A stretch of 64,000 nucleotides of DNA from Flammeovirgaceae bacterium UBA7330 (GTDB taxonomy: Bacteria > Bacteroidota > Bacteroidia > Cytophagales > Cyclobacteriaceae), in NCBI GenBank assembly GCA_002471275.1, contig DKPQ01000025.1:62001-126000 (forward strand), in the 5' to 3' direction. Under the pieces are notes generated by a model. That model was not told where the DNA came from. It made no database searches and saw only the letters and a list, made by a program, of their open reading frames with translations. Shown piece after piece: positions 25,691-33,802 of the stretch; positions within the stretch are counted from its first letter, which is position 1; every line of letters starts with the position of its first letter. Made by a program: the position numbers and the translations under genes.

Positions 25691-26437
25691 TCAGGTAAGC
25701 ATTCCCCCATCTACCTGAATTACCTGTCCTGTAATATAAGAAGACATATCGGATCCCAGAAACACGCAGGCGTCAGCAACATCTTCCGGGGCACCGCCAC
25801 GCTTCAAAGGAATGGCATCTCTCCATGTCTGTATGGTCTTTTCGTCGAGCACTCCTGTCATTTCAGTTTCGATAAACCCGGGAGCAATCGCATTGCATCT
25901 GATATTCCTTGACCCGAGTTCTAACGCAATTGACTTGGTGAACCCAATGATACCTGCTTTGGAAGCCGCGTAGTTTGATTGACCAGCATTACCCTTCACC
26001 CCAACTACAGATGACATGTTAATAATGGAGCCACTTCTTTGCTTCATAAAGGTCCTCGAAGACGCTTTTACCGTATTGAAACAAGACTTGAGGTTTACAT
26101 TCATGATATCATCCCACATTTCCTCGGTCATTCTCATCAGTAGATTGTCTTTAGTGATCCCTGCATTATTTACCAGGATGTCTAAGCCTCCCAGGTCCTG
26201 CACTACGCTGTTGATCAACTCCTCGGCAGCTTTGTAGTCAGAAGCATCTGACCGATACCCTTTTACTTTCACGCCAAGTGCACTAAGTTCATTCTCCAGG
26301 GCCTGGCCCTTCTCAACACTTGATAGATACGTAAATGCAACGTTTGCTCCGTTTGCGGCAAATTTTATGGCAATGGCTTTTCCGATTCCTTTTGATGCAC
26401 CAGTAATTAAAGCGGTCTTTCCTTCAAGTAGTTTCAT
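25691..26437 (-). CDS. fabG: 3-oxoacyl-ACP reductase
   Basis: A 248-residue short-chain dehydrogenase that reduces 3-oxoacyl-ACP with NADPH in fatty-acid elongation. TGASKGIGKAIA is the cofactor motif, NNAG follows near residue 90, and the catalytic triad appears as Ser (INMSSVVG), Tyr and Lys (YAASKAG). The C-terminus ITGQVIQVDGGM is typical of FabG. It stands alone, separated by 88 bases from the VWA gene. A different SDR substrate cannot be excluded, but the length and motifs match FabG closely. Confidence 0.9.
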   Translation of the reverse strand: MKLLEGKTALITGASKGIGKAIAIKFAANGANVAFTYLSSVEKGQALENELSALGVKVKGYRSDASDYKAAEELINSVVQDLGGLDILVNNAGITKDNLLMRMTEEMWDDIMNVNLKSCFNTVKASSRTFMKQRSGSIINMSSVVGVKGNAGQSNYAASKAGIIGFTKSIALELGSRNIRCNAIAPGFIETEMTGVLDEKTIQTWRDAIPLKRGGAPEDVADACVFLGSDMSSYITGQVIQVDGGMLT

Positions 26438-26640
26438 GTCTATGTTTTTGGTTTTTTAGCTGTCACATGCTTTTGCACCGGAATTCAGGTACTACAGCAT
26501 GCAGGCATGGCACGTGCTCTCTCATTTTAGGGTTAAACCTGGACCATGCGTATATTATGCGTTATCTTTTGCTAAAATATAAATTGCAGCGCTAAATGAT
26601 GACTTTTTCACCAATCACATGTAATTAAATTCTTACGACT

Positions 26641-26648
26641 TAAATTTG
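26641..26648 (+). promoter_or_regulatory. -7 element of lpd
   Basis: TAAATTTG matches TAnnTTTG fully, 34 bases before the lpd start; transcription would begin near 26655. The -33 position (around 26618) reads CATG, a poor match. Confidence 0.5.
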
Positions 26649-26682
26649 CAGCCATTAGTATTCAAAAAAAAAGCATAATAAT

Positions 26683-28077
26683 ATGGCATCACAATATGAT
26701 TTGTTGGTTGTTGGTAGTGGGCCCGGAGGATATGTAGCAGCTATTAGGGCATCTCAATTAGGAATGAAAGTAGGCGTTGTTGAAAAGGCCGAATTGGGTG
26801 GTATCTGTCTAAACTGGGGTTGTATCCCAACTAAAGCATTACTCAAGAGTGCCCAGGTTTTTGAATATGTGAGCCATGCTAAAGATTATGGAGTAGACGT
26901 AAAATCAGCATCTGCAGATTTTGCAGGTATGGTTAAAAGAAGCCGGGAAGTAGCTGATAGCAACAGCAAGGGAATTCAGTTTTTGTTTAAGAAAAACAAA
27001 ATTGAAGTGATTGCTGGTACTGCCGTCCTAAAGAGAGGTAAGAAGCTGGAGGTGACTGATGATAAAGGAAAGAAAACGGAATACACCGCTAAAAATATCA
27101 TTTTGGCGACAGGCGCGAGATCTCGTGAACTCCCTGCTTTGAAAATTGACAACGAAAAGATCATTGGTTACAGAAAAGCAATGGTGCTGGAGAAGCAACC
27201 TAAGAAAATGGTTGTGGTTGGTTCAGGCGCTATCGGTGTCGAGTTTGCTTACTTCTACAATTCAATTGGTACCGATGTGACAGTAGTTGAGTTTTTGCCT
27301 AACGTGGTGCCAGTGGAAGATGAGGAAGTCAGCAAGGCGCTGGAAAGATCATTCAAGAAAAATGGTATCAAGGTGATGACCAGTAGTGAGGTGACCAAAG
27401 TTGATACTAAAGGAAAAGGCTGTAAGGTGTCTGTAAAGACCCCCAAAGGAGAAGAAATTATCGAATGTGATATTGTATTGTCTGCTGTTGGTGTTTCTAC
27501 TAATATCGAAGGAATTGGGCTTGAAGAAACCGGAGTGAAAACCGAAAAAGGGAAAGTAGTGGTTGATGACTACTATAAGACCAATGTCGAAGGCGTATAT
27601 GCTATAGGAGACATTGTGAAGGGGCCTGCGCTGGCACACGTAGCTTCAGCTGAAGGAATTATCTGCGTAGAGAAAATTGCCGGACAGAATCCAACACCTT
27701 TGGATTACAACAATATTCCTGGATGTACTTATTGCTCTCCTGAAATTGCATCCGTAGGATATACCGAGAAAGCTGCTAAAGAAGCCGGTTATGAGATCAA
27801 AGTGGGTAAATTCCCTTTTTCTGCCTCAGGAAAAGCGAAAGCAGCCGGTGCAACTGAAGGATTTGTAAAAGTTATTTTCGATGCCAAATATGGCGAATGG
27901 TTGGGTTGTCATATGATTGGGTATAATGTGACAGAAATGATTGCTGAAGCAGTTGCAGCCAGAAAACTGGAAACAACAGGCCACGAAATCATCAAAACAG
28001 TTCACCCACACCCTACCATGTCAGAAGCTGTAATGGAAGCCACGGCAGCAGCATATGACGAAGTGATCCATATATAA
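26683..28077 (+). CDS. lpd: Dihydrolipoyl dehydrogenase
   Basis: A 464-residue FAD enzyme that reoxidises the lipoyl group of 2-oxoacid dehydrogenase complexes. GSGPGGYVAAIRASQLG binds FAD, and GGICLNWGCIPTKALLK holds the redox cysteine pair. GSGAIGVEFAYF is the NAD motif, VYAIGDIVKGPALAHVA the second FAD site, and HPHPTMSEAVMEA the C-terminal His-Glu dyad. It is monocistronic: its own -7 element upstream and a terminator 20 bases downstream. The W in CLNWGC is common in Bacteroidota homologues. Confidence 0.96.
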   Translation: MASQYDLLVVGSGPGGYVAAIRASQLGMKVGVVEKAELGGICLNWGCIPTKALLKSAQVFEYVSHAKDYGVDVKSASADFAGMVKRSREVADSNSKGIQFLFKKNKIEVIAGTAVLKRGKKLEVTDDKGKKTEYTAKNIILATGARSRELPALKIDNEKIIGYRKAMVLEKQPKKMVVVGSGAIGVEFAYFYNSIGTDVTVVEFLPNVVPVEDEEVSKALERSFKKNGIKVMTSSEVTKVDTKGKGCKVSVKTPKGEEIIECDIVLSAVGVSTNIEGIGLEETGVKTEKGKVVVDDYYKTNVEGVYAIGDIVKGPALAHVASAEGIICVEKIAGQNPTPLDYNNIPGCTYCSPEIASVGYTEKAAKEAGYEIKVGKFPFSASGKAKAAGATEGFVKVIFDAKYGEWLGCHMIGYNVTEMIAEAVAARKLETTGHEIIKTVHPHPTMSEAVMEATAAAYDEVIHI

Positions 28078-28098
28078 TAAGATTTAAACGTTATAAGG

Positions 28099-28123
28099 AA
28101 CCGACAGCGATGTCGGTTTTTTT
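28099..28123 (+). terminator. Terminator after lpd
   Basis: AACCGACA-GCGA-TGTCGGTT with a tetraloop, followed by a T-rich tail (28115-28123). Confidence 0.9.
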
Positions 28124-28137
28124 ATTGTATTTTTGAC

Positions 28138-28160
28138 TATATTTGTCAATAATTTTATTG
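28138..28160 (+). promoter_or_regulatory. -7 element and palindrome at the fic start
   Basis: TATATTTG (28138-28145) is an exact TAnnTTTG. Immediately after it, CAATAA-TT-TTATTG (28147-28160) is an inverted repeat covering the expected transcription start and ending 2 bases before the ATG. This suits autorepression by the XRE domain encoded in the gene. Confidence 0.5.
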
Positions 28161-28162
28161 TC

Positions 28163-29224
28163 ATGTTTAGCAAGATTATCAAAGATCGCAGGGTTTCAAG
28201 AGGCCTCAAACTAAGGGAGCTGGCCAGCATCACCAAAATCGATCAAACACTCCTGAGTAGGTTTGAGCACGGTGATCGTCTGCCTACAGAGGATCAGCTA
28301 ATTGAGCTCATGAGCGCATTGAAGCTGGACTTTAAACGCACCAGAGTCGAATGGATGGCGAGTAAGGTACTCAAGGTGGTGGGTTATGACGAGGTCAGTG
28401 TGGAAGCGTTGCAGCTGGCTGAGTCCAGGGTAGAATACCTTGTTCAGAAGCGTAGCAAAGCACAGACCGTCCCTAAAGATCTCAAGGAAAAGCTAGAGAT
28501 TCTTGACAAACTGAAAGCCAAATGGGATGCAAGACCCCCATTAGGCGTTTCGCAGCTCAAGCGGATGCAGGAGTATTTTGATGTAGACTATACCTACGAA
28601 AGCAATAGGATAGAAGGTAATACCTTATCTCTTCAGGAGACTGCATTGGTGGTCAACGAAGGACTTACCATAGGCGGGAAGTCAATGAGAGAGCATTTGG
28701 AGGCTATCAATCATCAGGAAGCCATTGCATTCGTCAGGGAGCTGGTTGTCAGCAAAGAGGATATCAGTAAGCGAGTGGTGCTGGATCTTCACAGACTGGT
28801 GCTAAAGGAAGTAGATTCTGCCAATGCTGGTGTTTATCGCAGTATCCCTGTTCGGATTACTGGTAGCGATACCGTGCTGCCTCAGCCGTATCTAATTGAT
28901 CAGCTGATGCATGATTACTTTGAATTTTACATGATTCAAACCTCGCGGATGCATCCCGTGCTTTTGGCCGCAGAGATGCATGAGCGATTGGTGAGTATTC
29001 ATCCTTTTATTGATGGCAATGGTCGTACTGCCCGTTTGGTTATGAATCTGATCTTATTGAAGAATGGATTTACCAGAGCCAATATCAAGGGGAGTACAGA
29101 GAGCAGGATGGCATATTATCAGGCGCTTCAAAGTGTTCAGAGGGACGCAAATCCCATACCTTTTTATCACATAGTGGCTGATGAAGCTATTCGATCAATA
29201 GAAGCTCATCTGGAGCTTATCTAA
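28163..29224 (+). CDS. Fic protein adenylyltransferase with N-terminal XRE-type HTH
   Basis: A 353-residue fusion. Residues 1-58 are a Cro/CI-type helix-turn-helix (VSRGLKLRELASITKIDQTLLSRFEHG). The Fic domain has the full active loop HPFIDGNGRTAR (280-291), where histidine catalyses AMP transfer from ATP to a hydroxyl on a target protein. An N-terminal inhibitory helix fits [S/T]xxxE[G/N] as SNRIEGN (147-153), so the enzyme is probably self-inhibited (class II). The ATG at 28163 gives the HTH at the very start; upstream sequence is promoter. No separate antitoxin gene is adjacent. Target unknown. Confidence 0.9.
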   Translation: MFSKIIKDRRVSRGLKLRELASITKIDQTLLSRFEHGDRLPTEDQLIELMSALKLDFKRTRVEWMASKVLKVVGYDEVSVEALQLAESRVEYLVQKRSKAQTVPKDLKEKLEILDKLKAKWDARPPLGVSQLKRMQEYFDVDYTYESNRIEGNTLSLQETALVVNEGLTIGGKSMREHLEAINHQEAIAFVRELVVSKEDISKRVVLDLHRLVLKEVDSANAGVYRSIPVRITGSDTVLPQPYLIDQLMHDYFEFYMIQTSRMHPVLLAAEMHERLVSIHPFIDGNGRTARLVMNLILLKNGFTRANIKGSTESRMAYYQALQSVQRDANPIPFYHIVADEAIRSIEAHLELI

Positions 29225-29250
29225 GAAGCCTCATTTTTCAGAGGCTTCTT
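29223..29250. terminator. Bidirectional terminator between fic and metX
   Basis: AAGAAGCCTC (29223-29232) and GAGGCTTCTT (29241-29250) form a perfect 10-bp stem with an 8-base loop. T-rich tails follow on the plus strand; on the minus strand the stem's own T residues follow, 5 bases after the metX stop. Confidence 0.85.
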
Positions 29251-29254
29251 TTCT

Positions 29255-30226
29255 TTAGATAAAATTTTTAAGTAGAGCGGATAGTTGCTCAGCTTCGATG
29301 AGGAAGCCATCATGACCAAAATCCGATTCAATGATTTTCAATTCACTTTTCTCAATGTGATCAGCAATGAACTTCTGCTCATGCACAGGGAATAGCATGT
29401 CTGAAGTGATACCAATAACCAATGCTTCCGATTTTACTCGCTTCAATGCGGCATCTGCGGAGCCAAAATGTCTTCCCAGATGGTGCGCATCCATAGCTTT
29501 GGATAGGGTATAATAACTGTCGGTAGTAAATCTCTTTCTCAACTTTTCCCCTTGATAGCGTTGGTAGGATGAGGCAGAGAAATGGTCCCAGCGCTGATCT
29601 ACGTCAAGCTGTGATTTGCCATAAGTATCGTAGCTCCTATAGGATAGCATGGCAATGGCTCTGGCCGTTTCCAGTCCCTTCGACGGGTCTATGTTTTCAA
29701 GGGCCATTCGCTGTGCCTCATTGAAAGCTATGCCCCATGGAGAGTGAAAGGCATTGGTAGCCAGTGGAACGATCTTTTCGAACAATTCTGGCTCCTGTAC
29801 AGCCCACTCCAACAATTGCTGACCTCCCATCGAGCCACCGATTCCCAGGTGGATTTTCCTGATACCCAGATGTTTTCTAAGAATCTTATGTGCCGATACC
29901 ATATCAGCAATCGTAATCAATGGGAATTTGTGATTTTTTGGTCCCGTGGTTCCATAGCATGAACCCAGCATATTGGCACAAACAATATAATGCTCATCGG
30001 GATTGATGACTTCTCCATCGCCGACCACACCAGGCCACCACTCCATGGGGTCACTGTTGGCCGTTAATGCGTGGAATACCCAAACCACATTGGTCTTGGT
30101 GGCGTTCAGTTTACCATATGTGGTATACCTGATACTTAGATCATCGAGGATCTCGCCATTATCCAGGACCAATGGAGCATTGGTGTGAAGTGTTGTTGTA
30201 TTTTGTTCTGTCTTAATGATTTCCAT
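29255..30226 (-). CDS. metX: Homoserine O-acetyltransferase (MetX-type)
   Basis: A 323-residue alpha/beta hydrolase-fold enzyme that acetylates homoserine with acetyl-CoA for methionine synthesis. GGSMGGQQLLEWA carries the nucleophilic serine (near residue 132), WWPGVVGDGEVI and CANMLGSCYGTTGP are family signatures, and GHDGFLIE near the C-terminus holds the catalytic histidine. The ATG at 30226 was preferred over a TTG four codons upstream; either way it overlaps the metY 3' end, so both are on one message under the SAM riboswitch. It lacks the CBS domains present in some homologues. Confidence 0.9.
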   Translation of the reverse strand: MEIIKTEQNTTTLHTNAPLVLDNGEILDDLSIRYTTYGKLNATKTNVVWVFHALTANSDPMEWWPGVVGDGEVINPDEHYIVCANMLGSCYGTTGPKNHKFPLITIADMVSAHKILRKHLGIRKIHLGIGGSMGGQQLLEWAVQEPELFEKIVPLATNAFHSPWGIAFNEAQRMALENIDPSKGLETARAIAMLSYRSYDTYGKSQLDVDQRWDHFSASSYQRYQGEKLRKRFTTDSYYTLSKAMDAHHLGRHFGSADAALKRVKSEALVIGITSDMLFPVHEQKFIADHIEKSELKIIESDFGHDGFLIEAEQLSALLKNFI

Positions 30227-31529
30227 AGACTTTTTCAAAAGCTTGTGTTAAATCGGATTTCAAATCCTCTATATGTTCGATACCTGCTGAAATTCTTAAC
30301 GAATTAGGCAGTACCCCAGCCGCAAGTTGTTCTTCATCTGTCAGCTGCTGGTGTGTGGTAGCGGAAGGCTGGATGATCAGTGTTTTGGAATCACCCACGT
30401 TGGCCAGGTGGCTGATCAGTTCCAGGCTATCAACCAATTTGGTCGCTTGTTCTTTGTCACCTTTCAGTTCGATGGAGAATACCCCACCGAAACCATGCTT
30501 CAGATATTTTTTAGCAAGAGAATGATAAGGGCTACTGGAAAGTCCCGGATAATTTACCTTTTCCACCTGAGGGTGCTTTTCAAGCCAGGTAGCTAATTCC
30601 AAAGCATTGGAAACAATCCTGTCCATCCTTAGCGACAGGGTTTCCAGACCCTGAACAAGCTGGAATGAATTAAACGGACTCAATGCGGGTCCAAAATCTC
30701 TTAATCCTTCTACTCTTGCACGGATAGCGAATGCAATGTTTGGAAGTCCGAGTGGATTTCCTTCACCAAAGACGTCCCAAAATACCAATCCGTGGTATCC
30801 TTCAGATGGTTCAGTGAATTGGGGGAATTTACCATTGCCCCAGTTGAAGTTTCCACCGTCTACTATCACACCACCTATGGATGTGCCATGACCACCAATC
30901 CATTTGGTAGCAGACTCTACTACGATGGCAGCTCCGTGCTCCAATGGTCTGAAGAGGTAGCCACCTGCCCCAAATGTATTGTCTACAATCAGAGGGATAT
31001 CATGTTTTTTAGCTACTGCTGCAATGGCGTCAAAATCAGGTATGTTAAATCCCGGGTTTCCAATGGTTTCCAGGTAGATCGCCTTGGTCTTATCGTCGAT
31101 CAGCTTTTCAAATTCTTCCGGTTTATCACTTTTGGCAAACCTGACATTGATACCCAGCCTTTTAAAGGCAACTTTAAATTGGTTATATGTTCCACCATAT
31201 AAGAAGGATGTTGACACAAAGTTTTCACCAGCCTGAAGGATATTGTTGAGTGCTAAAAATTGTGCTGCCTGACCTGATCCGGTAGCAAGGGCAGCAACAC
31301 CACCTTCAAGCGCAGCAATACGCTTCTCGAAAACATCTGTGGTAGGATTCATGATCCTGGTGTAGATGTTTCCAAATTCCTTCAGAGCAAACAAATTGGC
31401 ACCATGCAAAGAATCTTTGAAGGTGTAGCTTGTAGTTTGATAGATAGGTAGTGCACGTGACCTTGTTGTTTCATCTATTTCTTGTCCGGCATGTACCTGA
31501 AGTGTCTCAAAATGCAAATTGTTACTCAT
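30213..31529 (-). CDS. metY: O-acetylhomoserine sulfhydrylase
   Basis: A 438-residue PLP enzyme of the Cys/Met metabolism family. It joins O-acetylhomoserine with sulfide to give homocysteine. ETLQVHAGQEIDE at the start, the PLP lysine in VESATKWIGGHG (near residue 210) and the end segment NSLRISAGIEHIEDL are characteristic. It is first in the metYX operon, with a 78-base gap after an upstream ORF ending in three cysteines, and lies downstream of a SAM-I riboswitch. The product chain homocysteine to methionine to SAM explains the feedback. Length is normal. Confidence 0.94.
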   Translation of the reverse strand: MSNNLHFETLQVHAGQEIDETTRSRALPIYQTTSYTFKDSLHGANLFALKEFGNIYTRIMNPTTDVFEKRIAALEGGVAALATGSGQAAQFLALNNILQAGENFVSTSFLYGGTYNQFKVAFKRLGINVRFAKSDKPEEFEKLIDDKTKAIYLETIGNPGFNIPDFDAIAAVAKKHDIPLIVDNTFGAGGYLFRPLEHGAAIVVESATKWIGGHGTSIGGVIVDGGNFNWGNGKFPQFTEPSEGYHGLVFWDVFGEGNPLGLPNIAFAIRARVEGLRDFGPALSPFNSFQLVQGLETLSLRMDRIVSNALELATWLEKHPQVEKVNYPGLSSSPYHSLAKKYLKHGFGGVFSIELKGDKEQATKLVDSLELISHLANVGDSKTLIIQPSATTHQQLTDEEQLAAGVLPNSLRISAGIEHIEDLKSDLTQAFEKVYGNH

Positions 31530-31607
31530 AATGGGTATAATATTTTAATGTTAACGGATAGACTTTTCCTACTGATTGAATGATCTGATAGCTGCTGATA
31601 GTAATGA

Positions 31608-31718
31608 CTAGCAACAACAATCCCTGTTGATCTTAAAATGGTAATAGGAAGGGGTAAGCAATGCCACTTTGCCAAAATGGGCAAAGGCATCGTCAGTGAA
31701 TTCGTGTGTGTTTTTCAT
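31608..31718 (-). CDS. 36-residue upstream ORF ending Cys-Cys-Cys
   Basis: It begins with ATG 10 bases after the 3' strand of the riboswitch P1 helix and ends TGT TGT TGC TAG. It begins MKNTHEFTDD and ends FKINRDCCC. It shows no signal peptide or known domain. Three consecutive cysteine codons directly before the stop are the hallmark of a cysteine-sensing leader peptide. Codons 10-19 lie in a strong hairpin and the Cys codons in a small one. It sits on the same message as the sulfide-incorporating MetY. Translation is not proven; the position, AT-rich ribosome-site context and terminal Cys run are the evidence. Too short for usual gene callers. Confidence 0.6.
   Translation of the reverse strand: MKNTHEFTDDAFAHFGKVALLTPSYYHFKINRDCCC
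31661..31690 (-). promoter_or_regulatory. Stem-loop inside the Cys-Cys-Cys ORF
   Basis: ATGCC and TTTGCC pair with GGCAAA and GGCAT, an 11-bp stem broken by one dinucleotide bulge (plus 31661-31690), with a 6-base loop. A ribosome translating the small ORF would melt it, so it could couple translation to downstream folding. Confidence 0.5.
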
Positions 31719-31728
31719 AATTTAATCA

Positions 31729-31820
31729 ATTTATCTATCAGGAATTAGCACCTTTCCCAATGGTTGGGGGGAGGTTGCTAGTGCTTCACAGAGCCTGTCT
31801 CTCAGCACTTCTCAATAAAT
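31729..31820 (-). ncRNA. SAM-I riboswitch (S-box)
   Basis: The minus strand shows the conserved S-box core in order: GAGAGACAGGCTC, TGTGAAGCACTAGCAACC and, after a variable P4 stem (CCCCCCAACCATTGGG), AAGGTGCTAATTCC. The P1 helix is formed by ATTTAT (plus 31815-31820) and ATAAAT (plus 31729-31734). It binds S-adenosylmethionine and would shut off metYX when SAM is plentiful. No terminator hairpin with a T-run follows, so control is probably at translation, through the small ORF that starts 10 bases later. Confidence 0.9.
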
Positions 31821-31841
31821 CGATTGCTCGATTTGGTAATG

Positions 31842-31873
31842 CAAACGTACAAGCCTGCATTCGTTATTCCAAA
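31842..31873 (-). promoter_or_regulatory. Consensus promoter of the metYX leader
   Basis: On the minus strand TTTG (plus 31870-31873) is followed after 20 bases by TACGTTTG (plus 31842-31849). Both elements match the Bacteroidota sigma-A consensus completely. Transcription would start near 31835, 15 bases before the riboswitch. Confidence 0.8.
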
Positions 31874-31899
31874 TACGTAAATAAAATTATTTTGTTTAG

Positions 31900-31920
31900 T
31901 CCTGATCAAATGTATCAGGA
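31900..31920 (-). terminator. Hairpin at the sucD stop
   Basis: TCCTGAT and ATCAGGA pair perfectly with a 7-base loop (plus 31900-31920) and include the sucD stop codon. The tail is AT-rich but not a clean T-run, so termination would be weak. Confidence 0.5.
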
Positions 31921-32787
31921 AATGGCTTTTTTCATGGTTTCTCCGATGTCAGCAGGAGAGTATGCTACATGAATGCCACACTCTTTCATGATCTTGATCT
32001 TTGCTTCTGCAGTATCATCTTTTCCACCAATGATTGCTCCAGCATGACCCATCCTTCTTCCCGGAGGTGCTGTCTGTCCGGCGATAAATCCGACTACTGG
32101 CTTTTTATTGCCATTTTCTTTGATCCATCGGGCTGCTTCGGCTTCGTAATTTCCACCAATCTCACCAATCATTACAATTCCTTCTGTTTCCGGGTCTTCC
32201 ATCAAAAGCTGGACGGCCTCTTTGGTCGATGTGCCGATGATCGGGTCTCCACCGATACCGATGGCAGTGGTGATGCCTAATCCAGCTTTCACTACCTGGT
32301 CAGCAGCCTCATAGGTGAGGGTTCCTGATTTTGATACCACACCGATGTTACCTTTCTTAAACACGAAACCAGGCATGATGCCAACCTTAGCTTCGCCAGG
32401 AGTAATGACTCCCGGGCAGTTGGGTCCTACCAATACAGCTCCTCTTTTCTTCACATAAGGTTTGGCCTGGATCATGTCTTTTACAGGGATACCCTCTGTG
32501 ATAGCGATGATCACCTTGATGCCAGCATCGGCAGCTTCCATCATTGCATCGGCAGCAAAAGCAGGTGGAACGAAAATAATTGAAGTATCTGCCCCGGTTT
32601 TTTCTACTGCTTCTTTTACAGTATTAAATACAGGTTTATCAAGATGGGTCTGTCCGCCTTTACCTGGAGTGACACCTCCAACTACGTTTGTTCCATACTC
32701 TATCATTTGAGAAGCATGGAAGGTACCTTCGGAACCGGTAAACCCTTGAACAATGATTTTAGATGCTTTATTTACGAGGACGCTCAT
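31915..32787 (-). CDS. sucD: Succinyl-CoA ligase, alpha subunit
   Basis: A 290-residue CoA-binding and phospho-histidine subunit of the TCA enzyme that makes ATP or GTP from succinyl-CoA. GFTGSEGTFHASQMIEYG binds CoA, VGPNCPGVITPGEAKVGIMPG is the core signature, and GRRMGHAGAI carries the active histidine (near residue 246). The beta subunit gene sucC is not in the window, as is common in Bacteroidota. It has its own perfect-consensus promoter, 23 bases before the ATG. Confidence 0.97.
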   Translation of the reverse strand: MSVLVNKASKIIVQGFTGSEGTFHASQMIEYGTNVVGGVTPGKGGQTHLDKPVFNTVKEAVEKTGADTSIIFVPPAFAADAMMEAADAGIKVIIAITEGIPVKDMIQAKPYVKKRGAVLVGPNCPGVITPGEAKVGIMPGFVFKKGNIGVVSKSGTLTYEAADQVVKAGLGITTAIGIGGDPIIGTSTKEAVQLLMEDPETEGIVMIGEIGGNYEAEAARWIKENGNKKPVVGFIAGQTAPPGRRMGHAGAIIGGKDDTAEAKIKIMKECGIHVAYSPADIGETMKKAIS

Positions 32788-32809
32788 TTCGTGTTTATTA
32801 TTTGGGATA

Positions 32810-32840
32810 CAAAAATATTCTAAATGGCTGCTTATCCAAA
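32810..32840 (-). promoter_or_regulatory. Consensus promoter of sucD
   Basis: TTTG (plus 32837-32840) and TATTTTTG (plus 32810-32817) are separated by 19 bases on the minus strand, both perfect matches. Predicted start near 32803, giving a leader of about 16 bases. Confidence 0.75.
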
Positions 32841-32863
32841 TTAAGTGAATTTAAACTATTATT

Positions 32864-32871
32864 TACATTTG
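32864..32871 (+). promoter_or_regulatory. -7 element of the alpha/beta hydrolase gene
   Basis: TACATTTG, an exact TAnnTTTG match, is divergent from the sucD promoter 23 bases away. Transcription would start near 32878. The -33 region reads TTAA, a weak match. Confidence 0.5.
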
Positions 32872-32905
32872 CATCGTAAGCATTTTAATTCGGCAAAACA
32901 ATGGC

Positions 32906-33802
32906 ATGCAGCAAGCAAAAAATATTCAACTAAATACGCTTGACGGAGTACAGATAGCTGCCAATCTTTATTCAACAAGTTCACCCAAATTGAACCTTAT
33001 TGTGGTGGCTCCTGCTGCCGGGGTCCCACAGAATTACTATAGAAAATTTGCACAGTTTGCTTCGCAAAACTTTGATTTTGACGTACTTACGTTCGACTAC
33101 CGAGGTATTGGAGCTTCACTCAATCACCACATAAAGCAGGATAAATCCAATATGTCGGAATGGGGGAGTCATGACATGAATGAAGCACTCAGGTGGGGTA
33201 GAAGTCGTTATGCAAAAGTATTTTTGATTGGTCACAGTGTGGCCGGGCAGGTTTTTCCTAAAGCTGAGCATGCAAAATCTGTTACCGCCGCATATTTTGT
33301 TTGCACGCAAACAGCATCAAAAAGATTCTGGAGCGGATGGCCAAAGGTGGTCGTTAATTTATTTTGGTATGTCGGCTTACCCATAGCCAATAAAATTTAT
33401 GGCTATATGCCCGGCTGGCTGCTGGGGGGCGGTGAACATTTGCCTTTACAAGTGACCCGTGAGTGGAGAAAGTGGGGATTGCACCCCAAGGGGGTTTTAC
33501 AAGGCGACCAAAGAATTGTAGACCAGTTTAACAGGTTGCGTATCCCCATTCATTTTGTCAATGTGGAAGATGACAGGATCATGGCTCCTGTAGCAGCTAC
33601 ACGAGAGATCATGCATTACTATGGAAATGCTGTCACTACGTTCCAGCACATTCGACCCAGGGATCTTCGCATCAAAAAATTAGGACATTTTGGCTTTTTC
33701 TCGAGTGGGCATAAAGAAAAACTTTGGTCCATGCCGATCATGTACTTTACCCAATATATAAGAACCCTGGAAGAGCTTAGTCTAGCAGATAACGATCTAT
33801 AA
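32906..33802 (+). CDS. Alpha/beta hydrolase (COG4757-like)
   Basis: A 298-residue cytosolic serine hydrolase of unknown substrate. VVAPAAGVPQNYYRKFAQ near the start supplies the oxyanion loop, LTFDYRGIGAS follows, and GHSVAGQ carries the nucleophilic serine (about residue 112). The aspartate is probably in NVEDDRIM and the histidine in KKLGHFGFF. An out-of-frame ATG five bases earlier opens a 10-codon ORF that overlaps the start. The gene overlaps the convergent KdsC-type gene by 26 bases at the 3' ends. Confidence 0.8.
   Translation: MQQAKNIQLNTLDGVQIAANLYSTSSPKLNLIVVAPAAGVPQNYYRKFAQFASQNFDFDVLTFDYRGIGASLNHHIKQDKSNMSEWGSHDMNEALRWGRSRYAKVFLIGHSVAGQVFPKAEHAKSVTAAYFVCTQTASKRFWSGWPKVVVNLFWYVGLPIANKIYGYMPGWLLGGGEHLPLQVTREWRKWGLHPKGVLQGDQRIVDQFNRLRIPIHFVNVEDDRIMAPVAATREIMHYYGNAVTTFQHIRPRDLRIKKLGHFGFFSSGHKEKLWSMPIMYFTQYIRTLEELSLADNDL

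Noticed and set aside
31760..31972. Plus-strand open frame through the metY leader
   Set aside because: It is antisense to the SAM-I riboswitch, whose conserved bases explain the sequence.
32901..32933. 10-codon ORF at ATG 32901 before the alpha/beta hydrolase
   Set aside because: It overlaps the true start out of frame and has no feature beyond chance; a regulatory uORF cannot be supported from sequence.
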